Part shown: positions 25,583-34,475 of the stretch, in pieces
How the letters are laid out: each line of letters opens with the position of its first letter
Position numbering within the stretch: the stretch's first letter is position 1
Assembly (NCBI RefSeq): GCF_003259615.1
Contig: NZ_QLLR01000014.1
Coordinates: 1-64,000 of the forward strand
Direction: 5' to 3'
DNA length: 64,000 nucleotides
Origin: Pedobacter cryoconitis
GTDB lineage: Bacteria > Bacteroidota > Bacteroidia > Sphingobacteriales > Sphingobacteriaceae
Notes under the pieces: generated by a model
The model's database searches: none
Told to the model about the DNA's origin: nothing
Seen by the model: only the letters and a program-made list of their open reading frames with translations
Translations under genes and position numbers: made by a program

Positions 25583-26620
25583 TTATTGAGCGGAATGTAA
25601 TTCCTGTATAGATGCCAGTATTTTGGCCGCATTCACTTTGATGTCTTTACTATCAATAGCTATTGTTTTAATTTTCTCCGGATCACGTTTATGAAGGCCT
25701 GTTTTATAGGTCTTATCATAATAAACCAATACGATCCGGATAAAGTCGGCCATACGGTTATCTTCGATTGCCAGGATAGCATTTTTAGTCTGTTCGGGGC
25801 CAAGCCTCTTCCAGATACGCTGGGTACATCCGATTAAAAATTCAGGGTCTAAGGCTCCGTATTCTACAGCCAGCATTTCGACACGGTGTTCCTGTGGAAC
25901 CGCTATGTTTAAAACTAACGAGCTTCTCATTTGAAACCAGAAAGGGTTCGGGATACACCTTTTACCAATGGTCAGACTTTCGTCTTCTACCCATATCCGG
26001 TTTTCAGGATCGAGTTTATTTAGTTGAAAAGCGAAGTTATTTTCAAATTGCTCTTGTGTAGGCTGCACCATTTTATTCATCGTGCCATAGGATGATCCCT
26101 GGTGCTGCGCCAATTCTTCCAAATCTATGATCTGTTCACCCATAGCCTGAAGCTGATGAAGAAGCCTGGTTTTACCAGAGCCCGTCATCCCGCCCAGGAT
26201 AGTTAATTGATAGGATTTTTCAAACTGTGCGACAGACCATCTGCGGTAATTCTTATACCCACCTTCAATAAGATACACTTCAAAGCCATACAAATCAAGT
26301 GCCCAGGCCATTGCACCACTTCTCATGCCCCCGCGCCAGCAATGAACGGCAATCTTTTTTTCGGGTGAAATGGCTAAAGCCGTCTTAATAAAAGACGACC
26401 ATTTATTCCCTGTAAGATCAAAGCCTAATAAAATCGCTTCTTCTCTTCCAACTTGTTTATAGGTTGTACCTACCTGAACACGTTCTTCATTCGTGAAAAT
26501 CGGCACATTAAATGCACCGGGTATACTGCCTTGCTGAAACTCTAAAGGAGTTCTGACATCAATTAAAGGAACGGATTCAGGTAAATTGATAAAGTCATGA
26601 ATAGCAATTGATTTGATCAT
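25583..26620 (-). CDS. selU: tRNA 2-selenouridine synthase
   Basis: 345 residues (also called mnmH/ybbB). It replaces sulfur by selenium at the wobble 2-thiouridine of certain tRNAs, using selenophosphate. The N-terminal rhodanese domain (about 1-125) has the catalytic Cys94 in AVHCWRGGMRSGAMAWAL. The second half has a P-loop GGMTGSGKT (about 143-151) and RIWVEDESLTIGKRCIPNPFW. It is first in the selU-selD-rhodanese run and supplies the reason for selD. Confidence 0.95.
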   Translation of the reverse strand: MIKSIAIHDFINLPESVPLIDVRTPLEFQQGSIPGAFNVPIFTNEERVQVGTTYKQVGREEAILLGFDLTGNKWSSFIKTALAISPEKKIAVHCWRGGMRSGAMAWALDLYGFEVYLIEGGYKNYRRWSVAQFEKSYQLTILGGMTGSGKTRLLHQLQAMGEQIIDLEELAQHQGSSYGTMNKMVQPTQEQFENNFAFQLNKLDPENRIWVEDESLTIGKRCIPNPFWFQMRSSLVLNIAVPQEHRVEMLAVEYGALDPEFLIGCTQRIWKRLGPEQTKNAILAIEDNRMADFIRIVLVYYDKTYKTGLHKRDPEKIKTIAIDSKDIKVNAAKILASIQELHSAQ

Positions 26621-26691
26621 TTTAAGGATTTAGTACCAGATCCGTAAATATGATCAAATTATAGAAATTACGAGCCTGTTTGTGTAACAGG

Positions 26692-27267
26692 TTAGTTATA
26701 CTTTAATGAACTGTCATAAGTATCATCGATCACTTTGTCTTTCCATTCTTCTTTTCTTTCTGCCAGCAGTTCAGCAATCCGTTCTGCACTTAAACCCGCA
26801 GCATTGTTATAAGAAGCAATATAAGCTGATAGTTTTTCTTCTATTGCTTTGATACTGTTAGTGAAATCTACAAAGTCTTTGACCATGCGCTTACGTCCGC
26901 CATGCGAGGAGAATAATACATCATTAAATCTAAAGTATCTGTGGGCCAAGTTATTTCTCAAGACCAAAACTTCTCTGAATTCCTCCATATCAATATCACT
27001 GATTTGATAAGCTTCTTGTAATAAAGTAGTCATCACCCCTACCATCATTTTACTATGGTCATATTTAGCCCAGATTGCTTCATAGGCATCTTGTGAATCA
27101 GGTTTGTTTTTAACGATGTCATCTATAGCTAACATATTGATAGTCTGCTGCTCTAAAACCTGCCCCATATAGATTGCTCTGCCATAATGGGCATAAAGCA
27201 ATAGCGCTTGTTCATTTTCTTTTAATTCGTATTCTTCAATCGCTTCCTGATAGGTTGTGTGCTTCAT
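26692..27267 (-). CDS. HEPN-like protein of unknown function
   Basis: 191 residues, mostly helical. The middle has LVLRNNLAHRYF, i.e. R104-x4-H109, the Rx4-6H motif that marks HEPN domains, many of which are RNases in toxin or defence systems. The N-terminal helix bundle (KENEQALLLYAHYGRAIYMGQVLEQQTINML) and Lys-rich C-terminus fit a small all-alpha protein. No MNT-type partner antitoxin is next to it, so a toxin role is not supported by context. It could equally be an uncharacterised structural HEPN protein. It lies 71 nt before selU on the same strand. Confidence 0.6.
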   Translation of the reverse strand: MKHTTYQEAIEEYELKENEQALLLYAHYGRAIYMGQVLEQQTINMLAIDDIVKNKPDSQDAYEAIWAKYDHSKMMVGVMTTLLQEAYQISDIDMEEFREVLVLRNNLAHRYFRFNDVLFSSHGGRKRMVKDFVDFTNSIKAIEEKLSAYIASYNNAAGLSAERIAELLAERKEEWKDKVIDDTYDSSLKYN

Positions 27268-27340
27268 TGTGCTGCTTTTATAGGTTTTACCTGGCTATAA
27301 CGCTTATAACACAGGTTATGTTCTGTTTTAATTCAACAAT

Positions 27341-27760
27341 TTATTGTTTACGCCATGCCGCCCATGCTCCTGTACTCCACAATGCCCAGATCACCAGCAC
27401 TGGCTGAAATAATAACCTGATGCCACGAAGCAAATCTGAGTTCAGGCCAAAAGCATTGGTATGCGTGATGAGCTGAGAAATATTACCGGGAAAAACGAGT
27501 ACAAAAAACAGCGCCACAATCCAGCCAATCCTGATACGCTGGCTGCTCCAGAATAAAAGGGATAACCCCATAGATATTTCTACAATTCCGGATAAGATCA
27601 CGACAAGATCTTTATTCAGGGGAACCCAATCAGGCACTTGCGCGAGGAATTCTATCCTTGCCCAGCTCAGGTGTCCGATCCCTGCAGTCAGCAGAATCAG
27701 ACTTAACAGGATACGGGCAATAGTCTGTGCTTTGCTGGTTGGATTTAATTGCATTTTCAT
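27341..27760 (-). CDS. DoxX-family membrane protein
   Basis: 139 residues with four membrane helices. The first (ARILLSLILLTAGIGHLSWARIEFLAQVPDWVP) and second (LVVILSGIVEISMGLSLLFW) are typical of the DoxX-like family, followed by IGWIVALFFVLVFPGNISQLITH. The role of the family is poorly defined; some members act in membrane redox processes. It lies on the same strand as the export operon but 70 nt after it, and may be separately expressed. Confidence 0.8.
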   Translation of the reverse strand: MKMQLNPTSKAQTIARILLSLILLTAGIGHLSWARIEFLAQVPDWVPLNKDLVVILSGIVEISMGLSLLFWSSQRIRIGWIVALFFVLVFPGNISQLITHTNAFGLNSDLLRGIRLLFQPVLVIWALWSTGAWAAWRKQ

Positions 27761-27830
27761 ATCTCTATTCGCTTAATATCATCAGGAGAACATGAAACCA
27801 GTCAAAAAGTTTGGCTTCCTCAAATTTAGC

Positions 27831-29003
27831 TCAGGACTGACTATTTTTCATGTCCTTCCAGGTCTTTATTTTCAAAAGCAGGTAAGATAGTAAAGCATAA
27901 AAACAAACCTGAATAACTAAAATAGTGGTATAATCACTGATAGCACTCAGCGTACCGCTTTGAAATAACAAGATCCGGTATCCGTTAACAAAAGGCATCA
28001 TTGGAAAAATATAAGCAAATACTCTTGCTGCCCACCCGGTCTGATCAAAAGGCCAGCTATATCCGGACACAATATATACCGTCATGGAAAGTACCATTAA
28101 AAATTGTACCGCCCTTAACTGGGTTTTAAAAATTATACTGGCTACCATTCCCATAAAAGTTGCAGCAGCAATAAACAGGAAAAAGATGACGGCTGCGTCC
28201 AGTATATGTTTGGGAAAGGGCTCTCTGAAAATCACATAGAAGCAGGCCATAATACCTGCCAAACCTATGGATATGATCCAGTAAGGAATAACTTTGATAG
28301 CCATCATCATCGATACAGACTTGCTTTTCTGACATAATTCTTTGAAAGTACTGGCTTCATATTCTGAGGTAAAACTCAGTGCCATCACTACAATAGTTAC
28401 CGTTTGCAAAATGATAGCCAGGTAAGATGGCCAGGAATAAATCATATAATTAGAAGCCGGATTATATAAACGGAAAGTATTGGAATGAAAGGCTTCATAC
28501 TGGCCCGCAGCTACTGCCACCGGCAACCCCTGCTTCTGCATTGCCCCTATTTTTATACCTGCATTTAATGTTCCGCCAGCAGTCAGTAAACCCCGGGATA
28601 CATAACTGGAGGTCATCAGGTTCGCGCTATTTACATAGGCATTGATTTCGGGATGTCTGTTCTGCAACAGGTCAGCTTCAAACCCATCAGGTATCACTAC
28701 GGCCGCCAATGCTTTGTCATTCATTAAGGCGGTTCTCATGTTTATGGTTTCGTGTTTCACGGCTACCACCTTCAGCACATCCATATCATCGAGCATATCA
28801 ATAAATCTGGTGCTCATTGCAGAGTTATCTTTATCAACGACCATCACAGGCAAATCGGTAAACTTACCTTTTTGATAGACCGCTCCAAATATGATTCCAT
28901 ACAAAATGGGTCCACCAATAAACAGCATCACCATAATCGGATTGTTCTTGAACAACCTGAATTCTCTGCCTGTTAAGGATAGAAATGTTTTAAATCTGTT
29001 CAT
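27831..29003 (-). CDS. ABC-2-type transporter permease (YhhJ/YbhR-like)
   Basis: 390 residues. One N-terminal membrane helix (PIMVMLFIGGPILYGIIFGAVY), a large extracytoplasmic loop (about 45-180; VMVVDKDNSAMSTRFIDMLDDMD), then five C-terminal helices, the usual ABC2_membrane_3 layout. It forms the inner-membrane channel of a drug-type exporter together with the paralogous permease directly upstream (2-nt gap). The two share the loop pattern VVDKDN.xMS, so they arose by duplication and probably form a heterodimer. No ATP-binding subunit is in the operon. Confidence 0.87.
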   Translation of the reverse strand: MNRFKTFLSLTGREFRLFKNNPIMVMLFIGGPILYGIIFGAVYQKGKFTDLPVMVVDKDNSAMSTRFIDMLDDMDVLKVVAVKHETINMRTALMNDKALAAVVIPDGFEADLLQNRHPEINAYVNSANLMTSSYVSRGLLTAGGTLNAGIKIGAMQKQGLPVAVAAGQYEAFHSNTFRLYNPASNYMIYSWPSYLAIILQTVTIVVMALSFTSEYEASTFKELCQKSKSVSMMMAIKVIPYWIISIGLAGIMACFYVIFREPFPKHILDAAVIFFLFIAAATFMGMVASIIFKTQLRAVQFLMVLSMTVYIVSGYSWPFDQTGWAARVFAYIFPMMPFVNGYRILLFQSGTLSAISDYTTILVIQVCFYALLSYLLLKIKTWKDMKNSQS

Positions 29004-29005
29004 GG

Positions 29006-30205
29006 TTATTCCTCTTGTGTCTTAACTTCTGCTGATACCCGAAGGCTTTTCCTGATTTTTAATTTCAGCAGTATAAAACTTATTAAAAAATATACTGCAA
29101 TCAAAATAAGCTGATGCTGGATAAAGGGCATTACATCGTGAATATTCGCCCCTTCAAGCAGTAAGGCTCTCAAACTTCTTAAATATGGGGTCAATGGGAT
29201 AATTTTGCCAAAAACTTCCAGGATAACAGGGGTCTGATCTGCTGGCCAGGTAAAGCCGGATACGGTAAATGCGGGTGAAGCAATACATAAAAGCAGCTCT
29301 GTCGCTTTCAGTTGAGAGGGAAAAATAAGACTGTATAAACCGCCGAGTAAACAGGTGCTGATCACCATCAGAATTTGTGACAGAAAAAGCACTTCGGGAT
29401 GCACGGGATTGGGCAGTTTAAAGTGCAGACTGAATAAGTAAAAGACCAGCAGGGTAATCATCGACAGCATTACGTAAGGGAACATCTTGACAATGATGAG
29501 TTGAAAGGCTGAAGTAGTACGGCCTAAAATACCCGCTGTGTTAAAGGTATTGTTTTCTATTTCCTGCGAAAAACTAACAGCCATTGCCAATAAAAGGAGC
29601 TGATGCAGGATGGAGAAAATAAGTGCAGGCCAGAGGAATACCAGGTAACTTTGCCCGGGGTTATAGAGTTGAAAAAGGTTGAGCTGGAACGGCTGAATTC
29701 TTTGGGCAGCTACACTGGCAGGCAAACCCGATTTCTTCATCGCCTCTATACCAATTCCTGCGTTCAGGGTTCCGTTACATTGTGCAATCGCAGTTCCGGC
29801 TGCCCCCGCAGCAACGGTATTACTCATGTTCAGATAACTGTTGACTTCAGGATTACGTTTATTCAGCACATCGGATTCAAACCTTTCCGGGATCACCACA
29901 ATAGCAATTGCACGTGTATCGAGTATGGTTTGATCCAGGTCTATAGTTTCATGTTTGACTTCCAGTACGTGCAGGGTTGGGTGATCGGAAAACATATCGA
30001 TCAGCTTGTTGCTCATCGGGGTATTGTCTTTATCTACCACCACAATTTTCAGGTGTTTCACTGCGCCGTCCATGTAAACATTGCCTAATAAAAAAGCAAG
30101 GATAACGGGCATGATCAGAAAGGCAACCACAAATATTTTGTTGCTCCAGAACAAGCCAAACTCTCGTTTAACCAAATAGAAGAAGTTATTGATCTGCTGG
30201 TGCAT
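29006..30205 (-). CDS. ABC-2-type transporter permease (paralogue)
   Basis: 399 residues, same layout as the next gene: helix KIFVVAFLIMPVILAFLLGNVY, loop with VVDKDNTPMSNKLIDMFSDHP, then the helices ALIFSILHQLLLLAMAVSF, LSMITLLVFYLFSL and others up to LILIAVYFLISFILLKLKI. It starts 5 nt after the HlyD-like gene and ends 2 nt before the second permease, so the four export genes form one operon. Confidence 0.87.
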   Translation of the reverse strand: MHQQINNFFYLVKREFGLFWSNKIFVVAFLIMPVILAFLLGNVYMDGAVKHLKIVVVDKDNTPMSNKLIDMFSDHPTLHVLEVKHETIDLDQTILDTRAIAIVVIPERFESDVLNKRNPEVNSYLNMSNTVAAGAAGTAIAQCNGTLNAGIGIEAMKKSGLPASVAAQRIQPFQLNLFQLYNPGQSYLVFLWPALIFSILHQLLLLAMAVSFSQEIENNTFNTAGILGRTTSAFQLIIVKMFPYVMLSMITLLVFYLFSLHFKLPNPVHPEVLFLSQILMVISTCLLGGLYSLIFPSQLKATELLLCIASPAFTVSGFTWPADQTPVILEVFGKIIPLTPYLRSLRALLLEGANIHDVMPFIQHQLILIAVYFLISFILLKLKIRKSLRVSAEVKTQEE

Positions 30206-30210
30206 CGGAT

Positions 30211-31182
30211 TTATAGCTTAGCCCTTGGCAGTAAAACAGCAGCGTTAAAAAGCAGGGTTTCAGTTTTTTTAATATCTGCCGGAATAACTTTAATTTCATA
30301 AACAGCTTCGTCCATTTTGTAGTCCGGATAAGCTGTAGTAATATCGGCATATTTAGGCATCTGCTTAATAGTCACTATTTTCCCGGTAAATGTTTCCTGG
30401 TTATAAGGAACCTTTACAGTCACCTCTGCGCCTTGTTTAAGTTCAGAAATCTGACTTTCAGGGATAGTGAAACGAAACCAGGTACTGCTTGGAATATAGC
30501 CGCTGAAGATTGCATAACCTGGGGTTGCCAGTTCTCCTTCGTGTAAAGTAATGGTTTCTACAGCCATATCATTGGTGGCAATAATGTATCTTTCAGAATA
30601 AGCAACTTCTGCTTCTTGTAATACGCCTTCTGCTTGCTGCTGCTGTCCCATTGCAGCTTCTTTTGTTTCTGCACGCGGGCCTTTTTTGGCTTCGTTCAGT
30701 TCTGCTGTTGTGGCTTCAAGTTGTGCTTTTGCGCCTTGATATTTAGCAAACGCTTCGTCGTAAGCCTGGGGGGCCATCATACTGTCGGCATACATTGCAC
30801 TGGCACGTTTAAAGGATTTCTGCGCAAAAGAGAATTGTTCTGCAGTAGCTTTATATTTAGCCTGTATTTGTTTCAGCTGGTTTGAAGTGGCACCATTATC
30901 GGCCATGGTATGTTGTGCTGATGCAGCTTTAACCACGCCATGTGCCTGAGCTACTTTAGCGGTAACTTCTGGTAGATTCAACATAGCCAGCGTGTCTCCG
31001 CGATGTACCAGATCTCCTTCTTTTACATATATTTTCAGGATCCGCCCTGCTACTTTAGTTGTAAAGGCAATGGTTTCTCTTTTTATCTTTCCTTCAAATG
31101 CGTTCTCCAATTTTTTCTGGCTGCAAGAGGTAACACCAAAGAAAATTATAATCAGCGGTAATAATATTTTAATATGCTTCAT
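30211..31182 (-). CDS. HlyD-family periplasmic adaptor
   Basis: 323 residues. A lipoprotein-like start (LLPLIIIFFGVTSCSQKKLENAFEG) suggests anchoring by Cys20. A biotinyl-lipoyl half motif (VAGRILKIYVKEGDLVHRGDTLAMLN), a long alpha hairpin (about 75-185, rich in Ala, Gln, Lys) and the beta-barrel part (LHEGELATPGYAIFSGYIPSSTWFRFTIPESQISELKQGAEVTVKVPYN) follow in the usual order. It links the inner-membrane permeases to the outer-membrane TolC-like channel encoded 13 nt upstream. Confidence 0.9.
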   Translation of the reverse strand: MKHIKILLPLIIIFFGVTSCSQKKLENAFEGKIKRETIAFTTKVAGRILKIYVKEGDLVHRGDTLAMLNLPEVTAKVAQAHGVVKAASAQHTMADNGATSNQLKQIQAKYKATAEQFSFAQKSFKRASAMYADSMMAPQAYDEAFAKYQGAKAQLEATTAELNEAKKGPRAETKEAAMGQQQQAEGVLQEAEVAYSERYIIATNDMAVETITLHEGELATPGYAIFSGYIPSSTWFRFTIPESQISELKQGAEVTVKVPYNQETFTGKIVTIKQMPKYADITTAYPDYKMDEAVYEIKVIPADIKKTETLLFNAAVLLPRAKL

Positions 31183-31195
31183 CTTGATAGAATGT

Positions 31196-32611
31196 TTATT
31201 TCTTTGATTTGAATTTGTCTATAGTCAGGTTTCCGGCAGCTTTATGTGCTTCGTCAGCGGCCCTTCTTTGATTGAATACGGTTTCTAAGTAACCTAGTTC
31301 AGCTTTTTCACTATCGGTTATGGCCGCGATCAGATCGGCTGGTTTGATCAGTCCGACCCGGAATTCTTTTGTAGCAATTTGTAAGGCATCCAGAGATACT
31401 TCTTTTTCTTTCTCTTTGGCAGCAATCTGTGCGGTAGCAATACTGTAATCGGTATTTGCTTTAACCAGACCAAGCGACAATAATTCTTTTGCTTCTTCTT
31501 TTTTATTCCTGACCTGTTGTAATTCAATCTTTATTTTCCTGATTTCATGTTTACTTTCAAATCCATCGAAGATGTCCCATTTTACACCCACGCCCGCAAT
31601 AAAAGTGGGGAATAGTTCCAGTTTGTTCATCTGAAGTTTGACATCACCGGTATTAGGGCCGAGTGTTCCGGCTTTATTTTGAAAGACAAGATTGTTTAAG
31701 CTCATATAAGATACCGAACCGAAGGCCGCAGCAGTAGGTATCAAATGATTCTTTTTAGCTTTAAGCTGATAGTTATATGCTCTGTCCTGAGCTTCGAGTG
31801 CGGCAAATTCGGGACGGTTATTGACATCCTGATTCGGAATTACATTCAGGTAAGGCACCAGGCTGTTATCAATTAATTGAAGTGTATCTGTGCCGGTTCC
31901 GGTCAGCTGTGCTAATCGTTTAAGGACTAAATTCCTTTTCCCGTCATATTCTACCAGTTTTGCTGCTAATTGTGCCCGGGCAACTTCAATCTTCTTGTGT
32001 TCATATTTAGTGATCAGACCGTAGGAAAGCGCTTTATCGGCAATCTTTGATTGTGCTTCCAGTTGCTTGCCACTATTATCCAGCACTACTTTACTTTGTT
32101 TTAGCAGCGCAAGCATGTCATAGGTTTCACTGACTTTACCAATAATTATCTGCCTGTCATTCTCTAAAATGACTGTTTGAGCTTTCATCTTTTCGGTGAT
32201 TGCCTTTTTATAATTGCCAATTTTAAATCCGTCAAAGAGTAATGCTTTTACACTTACATTGGCCAGCCAGGTATTATTGTGCATGTTAAAGCTACCATCC
32301 AAAGCTGGAATAGGAATATTTAAAATAGGAAAGGTGGAGGATGGCAAACTCGCATTGACACTGCTGTTTAAATAAGCATAACTCGCCATACTGCTTACAC
32401 GTGGCAAATAGGCATCTGATAAGGCTTGTCTGGAATCTTTGCTTTGTTCTACGTCGAGTTGTTTATTGGCCAGTTCTGCGTCTTTATTGACAGCGCGCTG
32501 CATCAGCGTAGGTAAATCCGGTACTGCCTGGGCTTGTACAGTGTTTATCCACAATAGTGAAATAAACAGAACAGCGGTAAACACCAGCCTGGTTGGGTAA
32601 TAGTTTCTCAT
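31196..32611 (-). CDS. TolC-like outer-membrane efflux protein
   Basis: About 471 residues: signal peptide (RLVFTAVLFISLLWINTVQAQA) then two outer-membrane-efflux repeats with long helices (LMQRAVNKDAELANKQLDVEQSKDSRQALSDAYLPRVSSMASYAY; later VKWDIFDGFESKHEIRKIKIELQQVRNKKEEAKELL). The duplication and AYLP/GLIKPADLIAAITDSEKAE pattern are usual for TolC. The ATG at 32611 is preferred to a TTG at 32632. It is the first gene of the exporter operon. The cargo is unknown. Confidence 0.9.
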   Translation of the reverse strand: MRNYYPTRLVFTAVLFISLLWINTVQAQAVPDLPTLMQRAVNKDAELANKQLDVEQSKDSRQALSDAYLPRVSSMASYAYLNSSVNASLPSSTFPILNIPIPALDGSFNMHNNTWLANVSVKALLFDGFKIGNYKKAITEKMKAQTVILENDRQIIIGKVSETYDMLALLKQSKVVLDNSGKQLEAQSKIADKALSYGLITKYEHKKIEVARAQLAAKLVEYDGKRNLVLKRLAQLTGTGTDTLQLIDNSLVPYLNVIPNQDVNNRPEFAALEAQDRAYNYQLKAKKNHLIPTAAAFGSVSYMSLNNLVFQNKAGTLGPNTGDVKLQMNKLELFPTFIAGVGVKWDIFDGFESKHEIRKIKIELQQVRNKKEEAKELLSLGLVKANTDYSIATAQIAAKEKEKEVSLDALQIATKEFRVGLIKPADLIAAITDSEKAELGYLETVFNQRRAADEAHKAAGNLTIDKFKSKK

Positions 32612-32685
32612 AGGGTAATGAATTTCCCGCAATAATTCTAATTTACATTTTTAATCAGTGAATACTGCGTTTATACTAGTTTAAA

Positions 32686-33129
32686 CTAAAAACTATCGTT
32701 TAATGTTTTTTCTATTTTCGGTAACAGGTTAAAAGCATCCTGAGCAACCTGGGGTACTGGCCGGGCCAGTTTACGTAATTTTGTATCTATCCAGGAGCCT
32801 TCGACGGTAAGAATGGCTCTTACTTTATTTTCCTGATCGGTAAATTCTTGCAGAATAGACCATTTTGATCCGTCTGCACTCATCTTCTCCACTTTGATAT
32901 TAATGTTGATCACGTCTTCAGATTTGATCTCCCTGAGAAATGTGCAGGATTCTTTGAAGATAACCGGGCCAAAGTGCTGTTCTTGCATCACGGTCATTGT
33001 CAGGCCGAGTTCACCTAAAATTTCTAACCGGGATTGGGCAGCCAGGTCGTAATAACTGCTATGTCTGAGGTGAAAGTTGGGGTCTAAATCGGCCCAGCGT
33101 AATGCTAATCTTTTCTGAAAATGTACCAT
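32686..33129 (-). CDS. Acyl-CoA thioesterase, hotdog fold
   Basis: 147 residues resembling 4-hydroxybenzoyl-CoA-type thioesterases. The active strand-helix is visible as LRWADLDPNFHLRHSSYYDLAAQSRLEIL, with the catalytic Asp in WADLD, followed by IFKESCTFLREIKSEDVININIKVEKMSADG. It hydrolyses acyl-CoA thioesters; chain preference cannot be told. It lies 75 nt before the efflux operon on the same strand and 67 nt after the Crp/Fnr gene. A shared transcript is possible but not shown. Confidence 0.8.
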   Translation of the reverse strand: MVHFQKRLALRWADLDPNFHLRHSSYYDLAAQSRLEILGELGLTMTVMQEQHFGPVIFKESCTFLREIKSEDVININIKVEKMSADGSKWSILQEFTDQENKVRAILTVEGSWIDTKLRKLARPVPQVAQDAFNLLPKIEKTLNDSF

Positions 33130-33195
33130 GATCTCTACGGATTATTTATAGGGACAAAGGTAACATATAGCCGTTTTTTATTATACTGACCTATG

Positions 33196-33747
33196 TTAGG
33201 AAATTGATTTACGAAGCCTGCTCAAACTTTCAGGATGAATACCAAGGTATCTGGCAATCCGGTGGACGGGGATTTCCTTGATCACTTCAGGTCTGTATTT
33301 AATTAGTTCGAGGTAGCGTTGTTCTGCATTTTTAGTGAGGGCATCTTTTTCTTTTCTCACTCTTTTCATATAGAGTCCTTCGGTAGCAAGCCTGCCAAAT
33401 TGATTAGCGAGAAGAGACGTTTTATAGGCTTCTTTTAATTGAGCATAGGGGACAATTTCTACAATGCAATCTGTTAAGCAATAGAGATATACATCTGATG
33501 TTTCTTGCGCCAGGAAAGAGGTATAAGAGGAAACCAGATCATTGGAGAAACAGAAGTCAATGATTTTATTCCCGATTTCGGTTTCCATACCGATCTCTAT
33601 AATCCCTTCCTTAAGAAAATAGATATTTCTTTCCACCTGACCTATACTGGTCAGAACGGATTTTTTGGAATACACTGCAGTAACTGTAGGAAATGGAAAG
33701 GTTTCATTTGTACTCAGCATTTCAGCGATGTATTCACTCAAAGTCAT
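33196..33747 (-). CDS. Crp/Fnr-family transcription regulator
   Basis: 183 residues: cyclic-nucleotide-binding-like beta roll (about 15-110; KSVLTSIGQVERNIYFLKEGIIEIGMETEIGNKIIDFCFSNDLVSSYTSFL) and C-terminal helix-turn-helix (IPVHRIARYLGIHPESLSRLRKSI). It is a different subgroup from the Crp/Fnr gene at 21 kb. It leads a same-strand group (thioesterase, exporter genes) and might regulate it. The spacer of about 150 bp to the divergent ankyrin gene should hold its promoter. Confidence 0.85.
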   Translation of the reverse strand: MTLSEYIAEMLSTNETFPFPTVTAVYSKKSVLTSIGQVERNIYFLKEGIIEIGMETEIGNKIIDFCFSNDLVSSYTSFLAQETSDVYLYCLTDCIVEIVPYAQLKEAYKTSLLANQFGRLATEGLYMKRVRKEKDALTKNAEQRYLELIKYRPEVIKEIPVHRIARYLGIHPESLSRLRKSIS

Positions 33748-33900
33748 ATCTTATTTTTCGTGGTGATCTTCAAAAATAATCATTTTCCGGCAAAAGGGCA
33801 TAATAAGCGAATCTTAAACGGTTTTTGAGCTTTTTAATAAACCATTTCAGAATTCTGGTGTTCACCTATTCATTAATACGGAATTTAATCAGATCAACAA

Positions 33901-34398
33901 ATGGATAATCAAACTTATGCGCTCATCAATGCTTCAAGAACGGGAGACGTTGATCAATTAAAGAAATTACTTCAGGATAATCCTGATTTAAATGCTCAGG
34001 ACGAAAAGGGGTATTCTCCGCTTATTATTGCAGCTTATAATAACCAGTATGAGGCGGTAAAATTATTGGTGGACTCGGGTGCAGCTGTCAATGCGCAGGA
34101 CTTTGGCGGTAATACGGCCTTGATGGGTGTCTCTTTTAAAGGCTATCGTGATATTGCTGAATTGCTGATTAGTCATGGGGCTGATTTGAACCTTCAGCAC
34201 GGAAATGGCGGAACTGCTTTGATGTTTGCAGCCATGTTCGGCAGAAATGAGCTGGTTAGTTTGCTGTTAAGCCATGGGGCGGACAAGACAATATTGGATT
34301 CCAGAGGGTTATCAGTTTTTGATTTGGCTGCGCAGCAGGGAAATGAGGCTGGAATCGCGTTGCTGGAACAAGACGATGTAAATCATAACGCATCTTAA
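33901..34398 (+). CDS. Ankyrin-repeat protein
   Basis: 165 residues of four to five ankyrin repeats (about 5-155). Examples are SPLIIAAYNNQYEAVKLLVDSGAAVNAQDFGGNTALMGVSFKGYRDIAELLISHGADLNLQHGNGGTALMFAAMFGRNELVSLLLSHGADKTILD in overview; each repeat has the G-TALM-A/LL-HGAD pattern. There is no signal peptide, so it is cytoplasmic. It is convergent with a catalase gene. Ankyrin proteins next to catalases (as in Pseudomonas ankB-kat) help catalase protection in other bacteria, so a similar role is a reasonable inference. Confidence 0.88.
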   Translation: MDNQTYALINASRTGDVDQLKKLLQDNPDLNAQDEKGYSPLIIAAYNNQYEAVKLLVDSGAAVNAQDFGGNTALMGVSFKGYRDIAELLISHGADLNLQHGNGGTALMFAAMFGRNELVSLLLSHGADKTILDSRGLSVFDLAAQQGNEAGIALLEQDDVNHNAS

Positions 34399-34421
34399 AC
34401 TGAGTTTATTTTTTAAATTAT

Positions 34422-34459
34422 ATCATAAAGGCTATATCAATTGATATAGCCTTTATGAT
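34422..34459. terminator. Perfect palindrome, bidirectional terminator
   Basis: A 38-bp perfect palindrome centred between 34440 and 34441, with half-site ATCATAAAGGCTATATCAA. Flanked by AT-rich sequence and placed between the ankyrin and catalase stop codons, it should end both transcripts. Confidence 0.75.
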
Positions 34460-34475
34460 TATTACCAGATCTCAA

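Noticed and set aside
26692..27267. Toxin-antitoxin pair with the HEPN-like protein
   Set aside because: No nucleotidyltransferase or other antitoxin gene is adjacent; the neighbours are selU and a DoxX protein.
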